This document shows, piece after piece, positions 45,083 to 56,395 of a DNA stretch of 64,000 bases. Source of the stretch: Heterodera schachtii (taxonomy: Eukaryota > Nematoda > Chromadorea > Rhabditida > Heteroderidae); contig SIJG01000099.1 of assembly GCA_023374025.1 (NCBI GenBank), forward strand, positions 164,906 through 228,905, in the 5' to 3' direction. The notes beneath the pieces are model-generated. The model was not told where the DNA came from. It ran no database searches and saw only the letters and a list, made by a program, of their open reading frames with translations. Numbering within the stretch: the stretch's first letter is position 1; each line of letters begins with the position of its first letter. The position numbers were made by a program, and so were the translations under genes.

Positions 45083-48000
45083 ATGGAGTTGTTCCTCTTT
45101 CGCCATGCCGAATATGAACGGCTTTACAATTGCACGGCGCTGCGCATTGACTCCGTCCCATTGGAGCGACGGCAATTTGTGGCCGGCGGAATTGTCAAAT
45201 GCGTACTTTGCGCTATTTATTATGTGAGTAATCAACACATTATTTAAACTTTTCAGCAGTAAGGGATGCTCGAGAGCAGAAATTTTCTATGAACCGAGAT
45301 CGAGAATTGACCAAAGAGTTTGTATTGGGATCACAAAAACCCCAGAAAATCTCGACACGAGACAATGTATTTTTTAATTTTCTTATACACTTCTAATCCT
45401 ATTTTCTCTCTTTTTAATAAACAAATAATTGAATTTTAGCCCAAAATCATTAAAATTCACAATTTTTGCCTAAAAAAATTACTAGGCTCTGTATGTGCCG
45501 TGCATGTACTCCATTTGGAAGCATTTTCACGACAACTCTTGCTACAAACTGCTCTTCTACATCGGCATCACCGATTTGAGCATTTTGTGGATTCTCGGCT
45601 TCTACAGCGGTTTGCTTAGTCTGCGTGGCGCAGTTTTTTGCTCGAGTCCGACACTGATGTATTTGGTTGGAGTCGCGGTGACGTGTACTGTAACTGTAGG
45701 ATTGGAACGGGTGGAGGGGGGGAGAGCGGGTGGACGGCTCTTGGGTGGGATTGCCGGGATTTTCATACCCGTCTCTGTTCCCCGTTTTTGCTATTCTCGG
45801 AATGCCGATCCCCACATCCATCCACGCCAGCAGGATGGGCAAAAGAAGAAGAAATATTTATAATTTTGTTGCGAAATGATATAAAAACTCTTATTGTACT
45901 GTAGAGAAACTTCAAATTCCGGCTCCGAAATTTCGGAGCCTTTTTGTCCAAAATTTCGGGTTCCAGAAATTTTTTCCAGACTTTCGGATGAAGTATTCCC
46001 CGATTTTTTTTCCGAACCACTCTTGTTGCGAACCCTCCCCTCTCGCTGTCTCCTTTTCCGAGTGAGATTTAGGCGCTGGGTCGAAAATGTATGGACGGGC
46101 ACAAGCAATTAATTTCTCATTTCGTCTCTCAATTTAAGCTCTTTGGATTGCTGAAACTTCCGCTGATTTGGTAATAATAAAATCAATAATCTCATTAGGG
46201 CAGTAATAGCAGTAATTAGGTGTTGGCACTGAATCGTTGTCTCGAACTCGGCTTCGCCAAACTGTGCCGTCTTTTGTTCTCCGGCCACCGCATTTTCGTC
46301 TGGTTCTTCGCCTGTTCCCTGTACGCCCTTGGCTGGGCCGTGTTCATCAAACCGGCCGTGTACAGCAGCGTTTTCTTCGGATGGTTCTTCGACCCGTTCG
46401 TTGGTTATCACAACGCTGATGATCAACAACAAAAACAGCACGAGGAAGTGGGCATCAAAGAAATTTCAAAATATTGGCTAAAAATATAAAAAGTCTAAAC
46501 TAGGTGTGGTACTTATGTTCGTAAAAATGTCCATATTTAAACCTTGCTAATTGGTGGTATTATTAAGGTTACCTCTCACAGCCCTTATGCTTAATCAAAT
46601 TCAATTCCAAAAAGATAATTTATTTAATATTCGGCCATTTGTAGATGCAAATAAATTCTATTAGGGAATGGGATGCGCAAAAATATCTAAAATTGGCACA
46701 GAAAATTGGACACGGCAAAATTGGGGCACTATTAGAAAGAAAATAAATAATCATAAAAATATAAACAATTCTACCAACGATCAAATAATGGTTAAAAATT
46801 ATCGATGCATTGAGTAAATTTCTAAGCAAGTTTATTCGTTCTGCTCAAATGAATATTTCTATTTGATAGAGATGATTGTTACTTATCGAATTTCACATTT
46901 CGATTCTGATCCCAATCTCGATGATTCAAATACACATTTGTTTTCTGTCTCAATGTTCTGTCGCTATTCTCGAACATTTACTAATGTAATTATTTCCTTC
47001 GTAGAATTATTTTATTTACACCAGCAATGGTCACAGAATTGAATTTGATTTTATTCATTAAACCTTAAGCAAGTTAATTTCTTATATTTTTCAAAAGACA
47101 AAATTTGGTGTCCAATTTTCCGATTTCAAAATTACATTTTCAATTGAGGCCCCCCATTTTTGTTGATACTTATCCAAATAGGAAGAAGCTATTTATGAAT
47201 TAATTTAAGTACGAGCATTGGCTTCACCCCGTGCACAATTTTCTGGTGGCAATTCTGAGTCCGCTAATTTATTTGGTGTTTGCCCTTAAACTTTTCTACA
47301 ATGTTCGGACGAGCCGCAGAGAGTTTGGCGTTTTGGTTTCCGAATTGGATTCCGCCCAAATACGAGTCAATATTCATTTCTCTTTTTAATACTAAAATTT
47401 AAAATACCTATTAAATATTTTAAAATTAATTTTTTGATTAGAAAATTTAAAATTCATTTCAATTTTTAACTTATTTTTTTAGATATTTCTCCAAGTTCTG
47501 CTGATCTCCGCAATGAACACATTGACTGGCTCTCTTTACGTATACGTTCAAAGCCATGAAGTTGGGCAATGGATGATTACTCTTGTCGATTTTTCATGGT
47601 GAAAAATAATGCCAAAAAAGGCAATAGCAAAATTTGAATTTTAGGTTCCATGTGCATGGTACGGTATATTAACTTTTTTTAATAATTTTTTTGTTGATAA
47701 GTACCCCAAAAATCATCTAAAACACAAGTTTGGACAAATTCTGTCATCAATTAATCTCTCCCGCAATTTCAAAAATTTTGAGGCAAAATTTGAATTTTGT
47801 ATTTTTTTACCCTCGAAAACCTGCGGAAGCTGATTTTAAGCCCAAAATAAAAAAAGTTAAATTAGGGCCTACATTCTTTAAGGTTGCCCAAAAATCCATC
47901 AAAATCTTTACGTTGAAGAGTTTTTATGAAAAATTTGTAACACATTTTGGCTAATTTATTTTCATGAGTTCCCTTTACGCCGAAGGCTTTCCGCCCGTCA

Positions 48001-48260
48001 TTTATTTGGCACTAAACAAAACAATCCGCGCGGACTGCCGCATGCTGTACCTGAAACTGTTCAACCGACACCGTAGTCGGCAATATTGGAGGGGTTACTG
48101 TACTTCGACCCATTTTAATCCAATCCAACGGAACAGAAGTCGTTGTTGCTATTCAACCAATGAATGCTTGAAGTTGATTGATCCCCTCTGTGGTGCTTAT
48201 CGGCACCACTGGACCCACTTTCCCAAAAACCTCCAAATTTCAATCCTAAGGCATGGATAA
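45083..48260 (+). CDS. Serpentine receptor class T (srt)-like GPCR
   Basis: Nematode Srt proteins are seven-transmembrane chemoreceptor-type GPCRs. I read exons 45083..45223, 45486..45689, 46220..46447, 47210..47365, 47483..47598 and 47969..48260 (about 378 aa), all in phase. Evidence: N-terminus MELFLFRHAEYERLYNCTAL; PCMYSIWKHFHDNSCYKLLF (TM1/2); RGAVFCSSPTLMYLVG and LALNRCLEL (TM3 and its NR motif); FVWFFACSLYALGWAVF (TM4); FDPFVGY then YEHWLHPVHNFL; LQVLLISAMNTLTGSLYVY (TM6); EGFPPVIYLALNKTIRADC (TM7). The end of exon 2 is uncertain (45677, 45689 and 45695 all fit) and TM3 looks about seven residues short. The C-terminal tail of about 70 residues (after KLFNRHRSR) is longer than usual. No stop in the exons, so possibly functional. 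Confidence 0.75.
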
Positions 48261-48505
48261 AAACTGTTAACAAATTTTGCAACAAATTTCAAGTTTTCGC
48301 CAGTGGCGTTGATCCGCTCCATATCCGTCCATCATTTAAAAGATATCCTTTCAAATAGGCATTAAAAATGTTTACATACGTACAACATTTTTTAATGCTT
48401 TTGCAGGGCAAATTAATAAATAACTAACGTAATTAATTTTGTTAATATTTCGCACAAAAATTAATTATATAGTGTCCGGGCTCTACAGATGAAGGATGAA
48501 ATTAC

Positions 48506-48957
48506 GATGATGAATTTAAGGATTGGGTGTTAAAGCGATTCCCAATTATTGGGGAGACGGCGGCGGTTCAGCAGAAGAAGAAAGACGAAAAGTTGGGCCA
48601 TTTAAACAGAGTCTTTCAGTCTTGGTGATGCCATTGGTTGAGCAGAAAGGAGGCCTTATTTTTGTTATAAAGCACGGACGGACAGGACAGTATCCACTGT
48701 ACAGTACTAGCTCAGAATCTTGGCAGGCCCAGGGGTTCCTATTAAAACAGGAATTAAGTCCTTGTCTTGTCCATCCCGTTCTGGTCCATATCGGAAACCC
48801 TGGTCCTCTAGTTCGAATTTTTTTTTTTTTCAAAACTCCGGGCTTTACTTTTACAAAAGTGTTCTCATCCGACGATTCAAATTTTGCTTAATTTAGGCCG
48901 CTGTCTGAAAAAGTGTTCTCTTTTCCCGGGCCCAGTGATCAGCGGAAGAAAAAGTGA
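48506..48957 (+). pseudogene. F-box-like family remnant (exons 4-5)
   Basis: Exon 4 remnant (about 48506..48624) reads DEFKDWVLKRFPIIGETAAV and GHLNRVFQ, with a GTGATG donor in family phase. A last exon (48897..48957) after TTTAG codes PLSEKVFSFPGPSDQRKKK-stop. The 272 bp between them include unrelated sequence. Earlier exons are absent. It lies ~250 bp after the srt-like gene, far from the main F-box cluster. Confidence 0.55.
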
Positions 48958-49840
48958 TCATTTGAGAAATGTCTGACCAAAAAAGGGCTAATGAATTGTG
49001 TTAATTGATACTGTCAAATTTAACGCTGAGTATTAAAAATAGGAATTTAAGTTGGGCTAATAATTCAAAAATTAATTAAATTCAGCGCTTTTTTTACTTC
49101 AAGTAATTTGCAAATAAGGATTAAAAAATTTATTTGTGTTCAGCAACCCTACCTCGGAAAATGAACAATGTCCTAAATAGTTATTGGAACATAATAATTT
49201 TGTCTTATGGCAAAAATGGCGGGTTTTGGGTAGTTTATTTTTGTGGGTTACTTTTACGGTTTATAATTTTCTGATAAACAAAGAAAGCTCTAAGCATTCT
49301 TCTAGAGATGGTATTTTGAAAAAGCCTGGATTCAAAGTTGGGAGGAAGAAAAGTCGCGGGGGTCGAAGAAAAACATTTTTTTATGAGAGCGTTGTTAATC
49401 TTGGTATAAAATTAATTTTAATCCCGCAGTTTGATTTTCCGGGATCCGTGCGAGATTGTGAGCTTTTTAAAAATCGAAAAGAGAATTGTGATAGAAAAAC
49501 GTACTTTGCCCTAAAAACTCAAATAATAATTTTTTAAAAAATCCTGCCCTCCCTCCCATCCACTAAAGATGCCCAATTTTTTCGTATTCACATTAGCAAA
49601 TTTTTTCAAAAATGAGAGGGACTGATTTCGAAATCCACCCGACTTAATTAGGGTCGTTGACCTATTTTTGCTCATTTATTGTGGGGAAGAGGAAGTTAAA
49701 CGGCGCATTTCTTGATGAATTGATGAGATTTGACAAAATATTGTTGCCTTTAGGCCGCCGCCTGTTTAATTTTTCTTTTTCAAACTTTTATCGAACTTAA
49801 CTCTTTCTATAACTAATAAAATCCCACCAAATAATTATAG
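48958..49840. other. Stretch without recognised gene
   Basis: An open frame of 117 codons at 49184-49537 has no recognisable features. A 5' exon of the UPF0057-like gene may hide near 49,690-49,800 but I cannot place it. Confidence 0.35.
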
Positions 49841-50461
49841 GCATATTTCTCGGTACGTTCCTGGAACATAGAGCAGATTTTGGAGGGCATACTGTGTGTG
49901 TTCATTTCACCGGCTGCTGTACTGATACACGGAGGTATTGTATGTATATTTAAAGTAATGCCATCGCAAAAAAAAAAATAAAAGTTCAAATGTGGCATCT
50001 TGGGTAAATCTTTGATCAAGGGCTTACTCTTGCAAAGTGTGGACATGACTAATAAACACCCCAACACAAGGCAAAGATAATCAAAAAAAAAATTATTTCA
50101 ATTCTCGGAAACTCTAAAAAAGTTAAATATTTCGATGAATCTTTGTAAATAATATTTGGATTAATCATAATTACACATTACTGAAATAATAGGAATTCGA
50201 AAAAAAAGATTTTCTGTAAAAAAAAACTTCCTCCCACGCTGGGGTAAACCTTTACCGCATTTTTCTAAGAGTTATAAGCTCCATTTTTGAGAATTTAATG
50301 ACAAAATCAATTATTTTATTACTTATGTTAATTATTGTTATTAAAAATTGACAGAATCGCAGGACATGTTGCTGAACATAGTCATTAACATTGTTCTGTG
50401 GAAATGCGGATGGATTTCCAGAATGATTCATGCATTTTGGTACTGCTTTTACCGGGATTAA
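49841..50461 (+). CDS. UPF0057 / Pmp3-like small membrane protein, 5' end unresolved
   Basis: Two exons, 49841..49934 and 50355..50461, join in phase 1. The predicted peptide has two membrane segments separated by a short loop: IEQILEGILCVFISPAAVLI, then HGESQDMLLNIVINIVLW and GWISRMIHAFWYCFYRD-stop. This follows the UPF0057 (PF01679) pattern of a Pro-containing first helix, LLINIxL and G.I..IIHA.WY. In yeast Pmp3 such proteins affect plasma-membrane potential and ion tolerance; the role in nematodes is inferred. The Gly-Cys usually found in the loop is replaced by Gly-Glu, and no N-terminal methionine exon was located, so it may be partial or decayed. Confidence 0.55.
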
Positions 50462-51434
50462 ATATAATAATAACGGATCGACCAAAACAATTAATTAAAT
50501 CAATCTTTTTAATGTATTTTAATTTAAATAAATTTATTGGTCAAATTCAAATTTTATTTTTATTTTGCTTTAATAGGATAACATTGATGTACCAGCTTAT
50601 CCGCTACATCTAAAAAAGAATTTTAAGTTTGGTTTTCTCCCAATTATAAAAATAATTAATGTAATAACTTTTTTTTTAATTTGAATAATTTTTTGAATTT
50701 ATGTTTACAAAATGGAATGTTTAATCAAAGAAATGAAAAATATAAATGAAAAAAGCTTCCCGATATTATTCAATATAATCGTAAACAATATTTCGAACGA
50801 AAATTTAATTAAAAATTCTTGTACAGGAAAAATTGCTTAACACCTTTCCGTTGTTGATTTTAAATCTTTGGCCTTTCTTTTCATTTTATTTTAAAAAGTG
50901 CAAACTTTTTCGGTATAAAAGCTACGAAAAATCTTTAATTCAATATAAATTTTATTCAAAAATCAAAAAAAAAACAAAGTTTCATTTCCATCCTTAAAAA
51001 AAAATTCAAAATGAAAAGCATTAGTCAAATTTCCCCAAGTTGCTCCGATTCTCTTCAGATGCAAAAAATTTTTTTTCTTTTTTTACAATGAAAAAATACA
51101 TTTTTTTTTGAAAGAAAATTTTAAGTTTTTTAGGTTTTAAAATTTGAAAACTTATTCCGATTATTTTGAGAAAATGGGTTTTTTGTACGAAACTCCATTG
51201 CACGGACTGCAAATATTGTACGAACTGCTAGTCACTTATTTTCGGGATGTGTCAATATTTTTGAATATAATTAAATTGTTTCAATAAATTTTCATTTAAG
51301 CTGGCAAGTTTTTCGTAAGTGCCAAATTTTTATGAGCCTACAAATGCTCACTTCACGTTATCGAATTCTGCTAAAAAAAAAAACATATTCTAATTGGGAA
51401 CAAGTTTTTGACCATAATTTTTTTTTTAATTAAC
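50462..51434. other. AT-rich stretch without recognised gene
   Basis: Contains only short frames, for example a 36-codon ATG frame at 51174 that I cannot support. Confidence 0.4.
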
Positions 51435-51580
51435 TAGGGTTGTTCACGGTCGTTTCACCGAACCGATGGCTTTTTGGGCCAAAACCCGAAACCGAAACTG
51501 GCTTTTTGTGCCAAATACCGAAACCGAAACTGGCTTTTTGGGCCAAATACCGAAACCGAAAACCGGAGGTCCGAAAAAAA
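51435..51580 (+). repeat. CCGAAACCGAAACTGG tandem island starting TAGGGTTG
   Basis: Three near-copies of a ~33-bp word (CCGAAACTGGCTTTTTGGGC plus CAAATAC) at 51473-51575, preceded by TAGGGTTGTTCACGGTCG. Resembles a hAT-like left end with subterminal repeats; no right end found. Confidence 0.6.
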
Positions 51581-51735
51581 TTTCACCAATATTTTTGTCC
51601 TTATTTTGTCATTTTTGGCTACTGTAATTCATATTAAATCCGTCAAATAAAAATGTATCTAAATATGAATAAGATAATCATCTCTATATTTATATATCAT
51701 ATATGAATGGAATTTATGTTCTCTTTACAATTGTG

Positions 51736-51753
51736 GGGGGGGGGGGGGGGGTA
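51736..51753 (+). repeat. Poly-G run
   Basis: About 18 consecutive G between AT-rich flanks. Similar but shorter runs occur near 14028, 36911 and 55020. Confidence 0.8.
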
Positions 51754-52019
51754 AATTATGAAAACAAATAATTGTACTTATTAAAGAAATTTATTTTTTG
51801 TTTTTTAAGGCATGTGCAAAACTTTTTTTAAAAATTTTTCTCAATGACAAATAATCAGTGAAAAATTGAACAGTGAAGAAATGATCGGCAACCGTATTGG
51901 CTGGGACTTAATAAGTAAGCAACAAAAAAAGACGTATGCCTTAAATCAGGGCTGGACGAAAGTTCATTTCGTTTTCGTTTCGTCCTACATTTTCGGCACT
52001 TTTTGAGTTTCGTTTGGGT

Positions 52020-52322
52020 TTTCGTTTTTCAAAATTTTGATTTTTCTACATTAAAAATGCAATAAATTCTGAGGAAATTTTCTATTTTAATTAATAATTT
52101 TTTTTTTCGAATTATGTTTTACATTTTTATTAGAATTTTAAATTTATTCTTAAGTTTTATTTATAGTTTTACTTCACATTTTATACTAAAAAACGAATAT
52201 TTTTGTTTCAGTAATTTTTTTTTTTGGCCTCTTTGACATTAAAATTTCTGCTTCAGAAAGCCAATTCATTTTGCCATTATGCCAAAAGGGAAGTGAGGCG
52301 GCTTAAAGCGGTGAACCGAGCT
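52020..52322 (+). repeat. Segmental duplication, copy 1
   Basis: Matches 56125-56395 with few changes: shared TTAAAAATGCAATAAATTCT, TTTTGTTTCAGTAATTTT, CTTCAGAAAGCCAATTCATT and CGGTGAACCGAGCT. Copy 1 continues into SH3-like copy L; copy 2 does not. Confidence 0.75.
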
Positions 52323-52323
52323 C

Positions 52324-52882
52324 GCGCAATTTGTCGCTGTCGCCCAATTCGCTACGGCAACAATCCTCAACGGTACTGATTTCGCCGCGCTGTCAACCGC
52401 GCCGACTTCCGTCCGTGCCGCTTCCGCGCCAGCGCTCGGCACAGCCGCGCTGTGCCAAAGTCGACTTCGATTGGAAGCATGGGTTGAAGGTGGAAAATAT
52501 TTAAAATTTTATGATTTTTAATAAACTCGAAAAGACTTTATGAGAAATTTGAAGAAAAATTGTCTCAATTATTTTTCGAATTGATAAAAAATTATAAATT
52601 AAAAAATATCTTATAATGGTTTTGTTCTATTTTTTCAAATTTAAGATTAAATTCGATTAATTTCATTCTTTTTTTTAACTTTTGTTTTTGATATTCTCTA
52701 AAATTAAAAAAATATTTTAGTTACTTTTAAATAATTAAATTAGTATTTTTGAAATAACAAATTTTTATAAGTAAAAAAAAAATTATTTTAGCTGTCTAAT
52801 TATATGGAACGGATGGTCACCTTTCCAAGTTCATGCGTAGCAGCTTATCGGCCTGAAGAACGTCCAATGCGTCTGGTGCGCA
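52324..52882 (+). pseudogene. SH3-like gene copy L, truncated and fused
   Basis: The first part (52324..52489) reads LSLSPNSLRQQSSTVLISPR and PRRLPSVPLPRQRSAQPRCA as in copy M, then jumps straight to DFDWKHGLK, removing the intron and most of the SH3-like exon. A donor follows. The second exon (from 52792) reads LSNYMERMVTFPSSCVAAYR and RPMRLVRK, where similarity to copy M ends at GTGCGCAA and unrelated AT-rich sequence follows. No start and no final exon. A deletion-derived pseudogene. Confidence 0.75.
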
Positions 52883-53536
52883 AGTTTTATTTATTTATTT
52901 ACTTTTGGACAAATATTTTAAAATCAACTAGAGGTCGGCACTTCAAATTTTGCGGATATGGTTGAGGGAATTGAATTAAAATGTTTAGAGGATTATTTGC
53001 GGGATTAACAGTTCAATTCAGTTGAACAAGAATTGTATATGAAAAACGACAAATTTGGCATATGTCTCCTAATTTGTGGTTAAGACTGAAAATTATTGCG
53101 TTGGCCATTTGACTAATTTGTAAGTCACTTTGTCCGTTTATTGTTTGTCTGAGTCTCGGAATTGTGGTCAAAATATAAATGAAAAAAAATTTGTTGTAAA
53201 TTTTCATTAAAAGGCAACACATTTGTATCGTTACTAGTGATGCTCGAAACCGAAAATTTCCCTAGACTTAAACCGAGACAGAAAATGCCTAGATCGAGAC
53301 CCAAAAAAGCCCGGGCTTTTTAAAAAAAAAATTCTTATTCGCTTAGAAATCATTAAAACATTTTTGAGTTATTTGTTAAGAAAATTGTTTTTTTTTAAAT
53401 TTATATCAATCCAAAAAGGTAATAAACAAAAAATTTGTAACTTTTTTTCTAATTCATAAAAAACACAATTTTTACTTTATTTTTTAATTTTTAATGTAAT
53501 TTTTGATTTTCTCCTGTTTGAGAATTGTGCTTTCAG

Positions 53537-53772
53537 TGCCATTCACTTTCCGCGACTGTGCCAACGACACAAATTGCGATGCCGCGGCCAAACTGTGCGC
53601 GCAACACAACGGCAACGGCATTTGCTTTACGTGTTCCGTCAATTTGTGCAATGGCATTGGCAATTTGTTAGTCGCGAAATGTGAAGAAGAAGGGCGAAAA
53701 GCGATCCCTTTGTCGGTTTATGCTTTTCTGCTGATAAATTATCGCAAATATGGCAATAAAATACGGACATAA
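53537..53772 (+). CDS. Cys-rich, Ly6/uPAR-like terminal exon
   Basis: After an acceptor (GTGCTTTCAG) 77 codons run to a TAA. The peptide contains RDCANDTNCDAAAKLCAQ and GICFTCSVNLCNG, a C-x5-C-x7-C-x8-C-x2-C-x4-C-N pattern ending like the CxxCxxxxCN close of Ly6/uPAR domains, which are secreted or GPI-anchored. It is followed by a short tail that includes IPLSVYAFLLINY. The upstream exon with the signal peptide and first cysteines was not found. Family placement is tentative. Confidence 0.4.
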
Positions 53773-54694
53773 ATTTCAAAAAAATAATATTAGTTTTCTA
53801 ATGCCGACTAAATTTTAAAAAAATATGTAAACTTTTTCATTTTTCAGTTGACAAAATAAACAAAGTCGATTATGAACATCTAATCTTTTTGTGCTTGTTC
53901 ATATGCTTTTTGTCCAAAAACAACAAAAAATCTGTTAAAACTATCAATTTTTCTCATTTTTAAATCCATAAATTTTTCTTTTAAAGGCACTGTCAAATCT
54001 TCGCTTTCCGTCCCTTTGGCCAATGAATCATAGCAAAGCCCACTGCCTTCCAATTGCCCCTGCTGCCCTCAAGCCCCAAGAAAATGACAAAAAAAGGCGA
54101 AGCATCATTGAAATTTTTCAATCAAAGAAGAATTCCCAAATTAAAGAATTTAAATTTATAATATTATTAATAAAAAATTTTACTATCCATGTAAACCGGC
54201 AACCATTTTTTTTTTGCTTTACACTTTTTGCGGTGCGCTTTTTCCAAAATACTTTTGGAGAACCCGGGAGGTCTGTCGGGAAAATTTTTTGAAAGTTTAG
54301 TGTAATTTGTGAATATATTTTGACCAAAAATGACCAAATTTTGTGACTTTGCGCCAATTTTTTAAGGTAAATTAGGAGTTTTGGGGTCTGGGATACCGAT
54401 TTGCGAGACGGGAAATTTTTTTTTTAGCATTCTTAATGAATTTGTTAAGAAAATTAGACAAATTTTACAGAAATTACCGAAATTGGGAACCCTGACTTTT
54501 TCTATTGTTTTATTGCGTTTATTAAATGAAATAGTGCAAATATTATTTTATTTTATTTAAGATTGTTTTACTGCATAATTAATTGTTTTGTACAATCAAA
54601 TTACAATTCATTACCAACATTAACTGTTTTAACATTTTTATCTCAGGTCATCAGCTTTCTTGAAATTTTTAATAATTTTATTCTTTTAATTTAG
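53773..54694. other. Stretch without recognised gene
   Basis: AT-rich. An open frame at 54023-54292 has no recognisable features. A possible acceptor (TTTTAAAG) at about 53988 opens on ALSNLRFPSL, resembling the start of the next exon candidate. Confidence 0.3.
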
Positions 54695-54856
54695 TCGTTA
54701 TCCAATCTTGCGGCAAATGCCGTGCAAATTTTGAAAATATTTTCAACAAATGTTTCACTCGCTTCAATGACAATGCAAAACAGCGAAAAATTGGACGAAT
54801 TGACGGAAGAAATTTGCCAAAAAATGAACATTTCAAAAAGGCACCAGCGTTTCTAA
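54695..54856 (+). other. Candidate terminal exon, unknown protein
   Basis: Acceptor TTTTAATTTAG is followed by 53 open codons and TAA: SLSNLAANAVQILKIFSTNV continuing into a charged helix-like segment (NSEKLDELTEEICQKMNISK). Not recognised. Confidence 0.3.
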
Positions 54857-56124
54857 TAGAGAATGAAGCACATGATTGTGAATAAGGTGAAGAAGAAATT
54901 TATGAAGAAAAATGAAAATAGAATAGGCAAACAATTGTGAACGATAAATGGTAGAAACTATGCTTTAGTCCCTATGTTTTCAGGGGATAAAATGTTGGGC
55001 AAAAAATGTCGCGGATTCGGGGGGGGGGGGAATTCTTTGAAGTCCCGAGTTTTGAAAAAGTCAGTATGACCATTTGGGAATGGGGTCGGGATATGATTTC
55101 TGGGATTCAAATCTCGAATTTGTCCCCGTTTGAACTGTCGTAAAGCTTGAAAGACGGATTGATGACTGGCCAAAAAATGGAGAAACGCGTAAAAATGGTT
55201 AAAAATTTACAAAATTTTGCCTAGATTATACAAAAAACGAAAAAGCGTCATATTCGAGATGCATAGGTATTTTAATCGTCTCCGATTCATATACAATGTC
55301 GGGAAACGTAGTCGCGGACCATGTATGGTTGGGACTTAACCCCTAATACATAGAAAGTTGTATTTTGTATATTTAATTGATATTTTATTTAATGTTGACT
55401 TTAGAACGAACATTCAAAATTTCATAAAAATCCGCTAAAATAATAAAATGAATTTTACATTTTTCAAATATTATTTTTATTTTTTGTCTATAAACAAGTT
55501 CAGCCCATTTTCACGCTCAGCAGAGATAATAACAATTTAATGGTGCATACAACCTGAAAAATTTAATTGTCTGTCCTCGAAGGAAATGGAAAATTTGCTT
55601 TTAAAGAAAATATGAACGAACATTTTCAACAAAAATATTTTTTATTACCTTTAATAAAAATTTTATATTTATTAATAAATATTTTTTATGCTTTTGTTTG
55701 TCCATAAAAAGTTGAAAATGGAATTTATTAAAATTTTTCTTTGTTTTGTTTGCTTAAACACATTCATTTCATATAAAATTGTTCTCCTTTCAATGTTTGA
55801 AGAACAATTTTCACATCCGTTGGCAAATAAATTTTAAATTATTATTTTTTTGTTTTCAGAAAGCACTTTCTGTCTTTTCAATATCGGCTTAATTGATTCT
55901 TAAGCCGATTAACGAAGTATCGTTAATCCAGTAAGGAATTAACAAAATAAGTGCTAATTTGTGCGTTAATTCACCAAATAATAAAAAGCCAAAAAAAAAT
56001 AATAGTTTTGGCCACCCGAAAATGAACAAACAACTTGTAATTATAACGGCGCTTATGCATTAATGAGATAGTCCTTGTGAAATTTTGAATTCATTACCTT
56101 TTTTTAAATTTATTTATTTTTTTA
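54857..56124. other. AT-rich stretch without recognised gene
   Basis: Poly-G near 55020 and simple AT sequence; nothing recognised. Confidence 0.4.
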
Positions 56125-56395
56125 AATAAATTTTACATTAAAAATGCAATAAATTCTAAGGAAATTAATCATAGTTATTTTTTCGAATTATGTTTTACAT
56201 TTTAATTAGAATTTTAAATTTATTCTTAAGTTTTATTTATAGTTACTTCACATTTTATACTAAAAAAACGAATATTTTTGTTTCAGTAATTTTCTTTTTT
56301 TGGCCTCTTTGACATTAAAATTTCCGCTTCAGAAAGCCAATTCATTTTGTCATTATGCTAAAAGTGGTGGTGGCGGCTTAAATCGGTGAACCGAG
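56125..56395 (+). repeat. Segmental duplication, copy 2
   Basis: Counterpart of 52020-52322. Similarity ends at CCGAGCT, exactly where copy 1 passes into SH3-like copy L. Confidence 0.75.

Noticed and set aside
47645..47663. Small extra exon (FHVHG) in the srt-like gene
   Set aside because: No onward donor phase fits the next exon, while splicing 47598 directly to 47969 is in phase and gives the expected TM7 sequence.
49184..49537. 117-codon open frame
   Set aside because: No family resemblance, splice partners or compositional support.
51174..51284. 36-codon ATG frame reading MGFLYETPLHGLQ
   Set aside because: Too short, AT-rich context and no homologous features.
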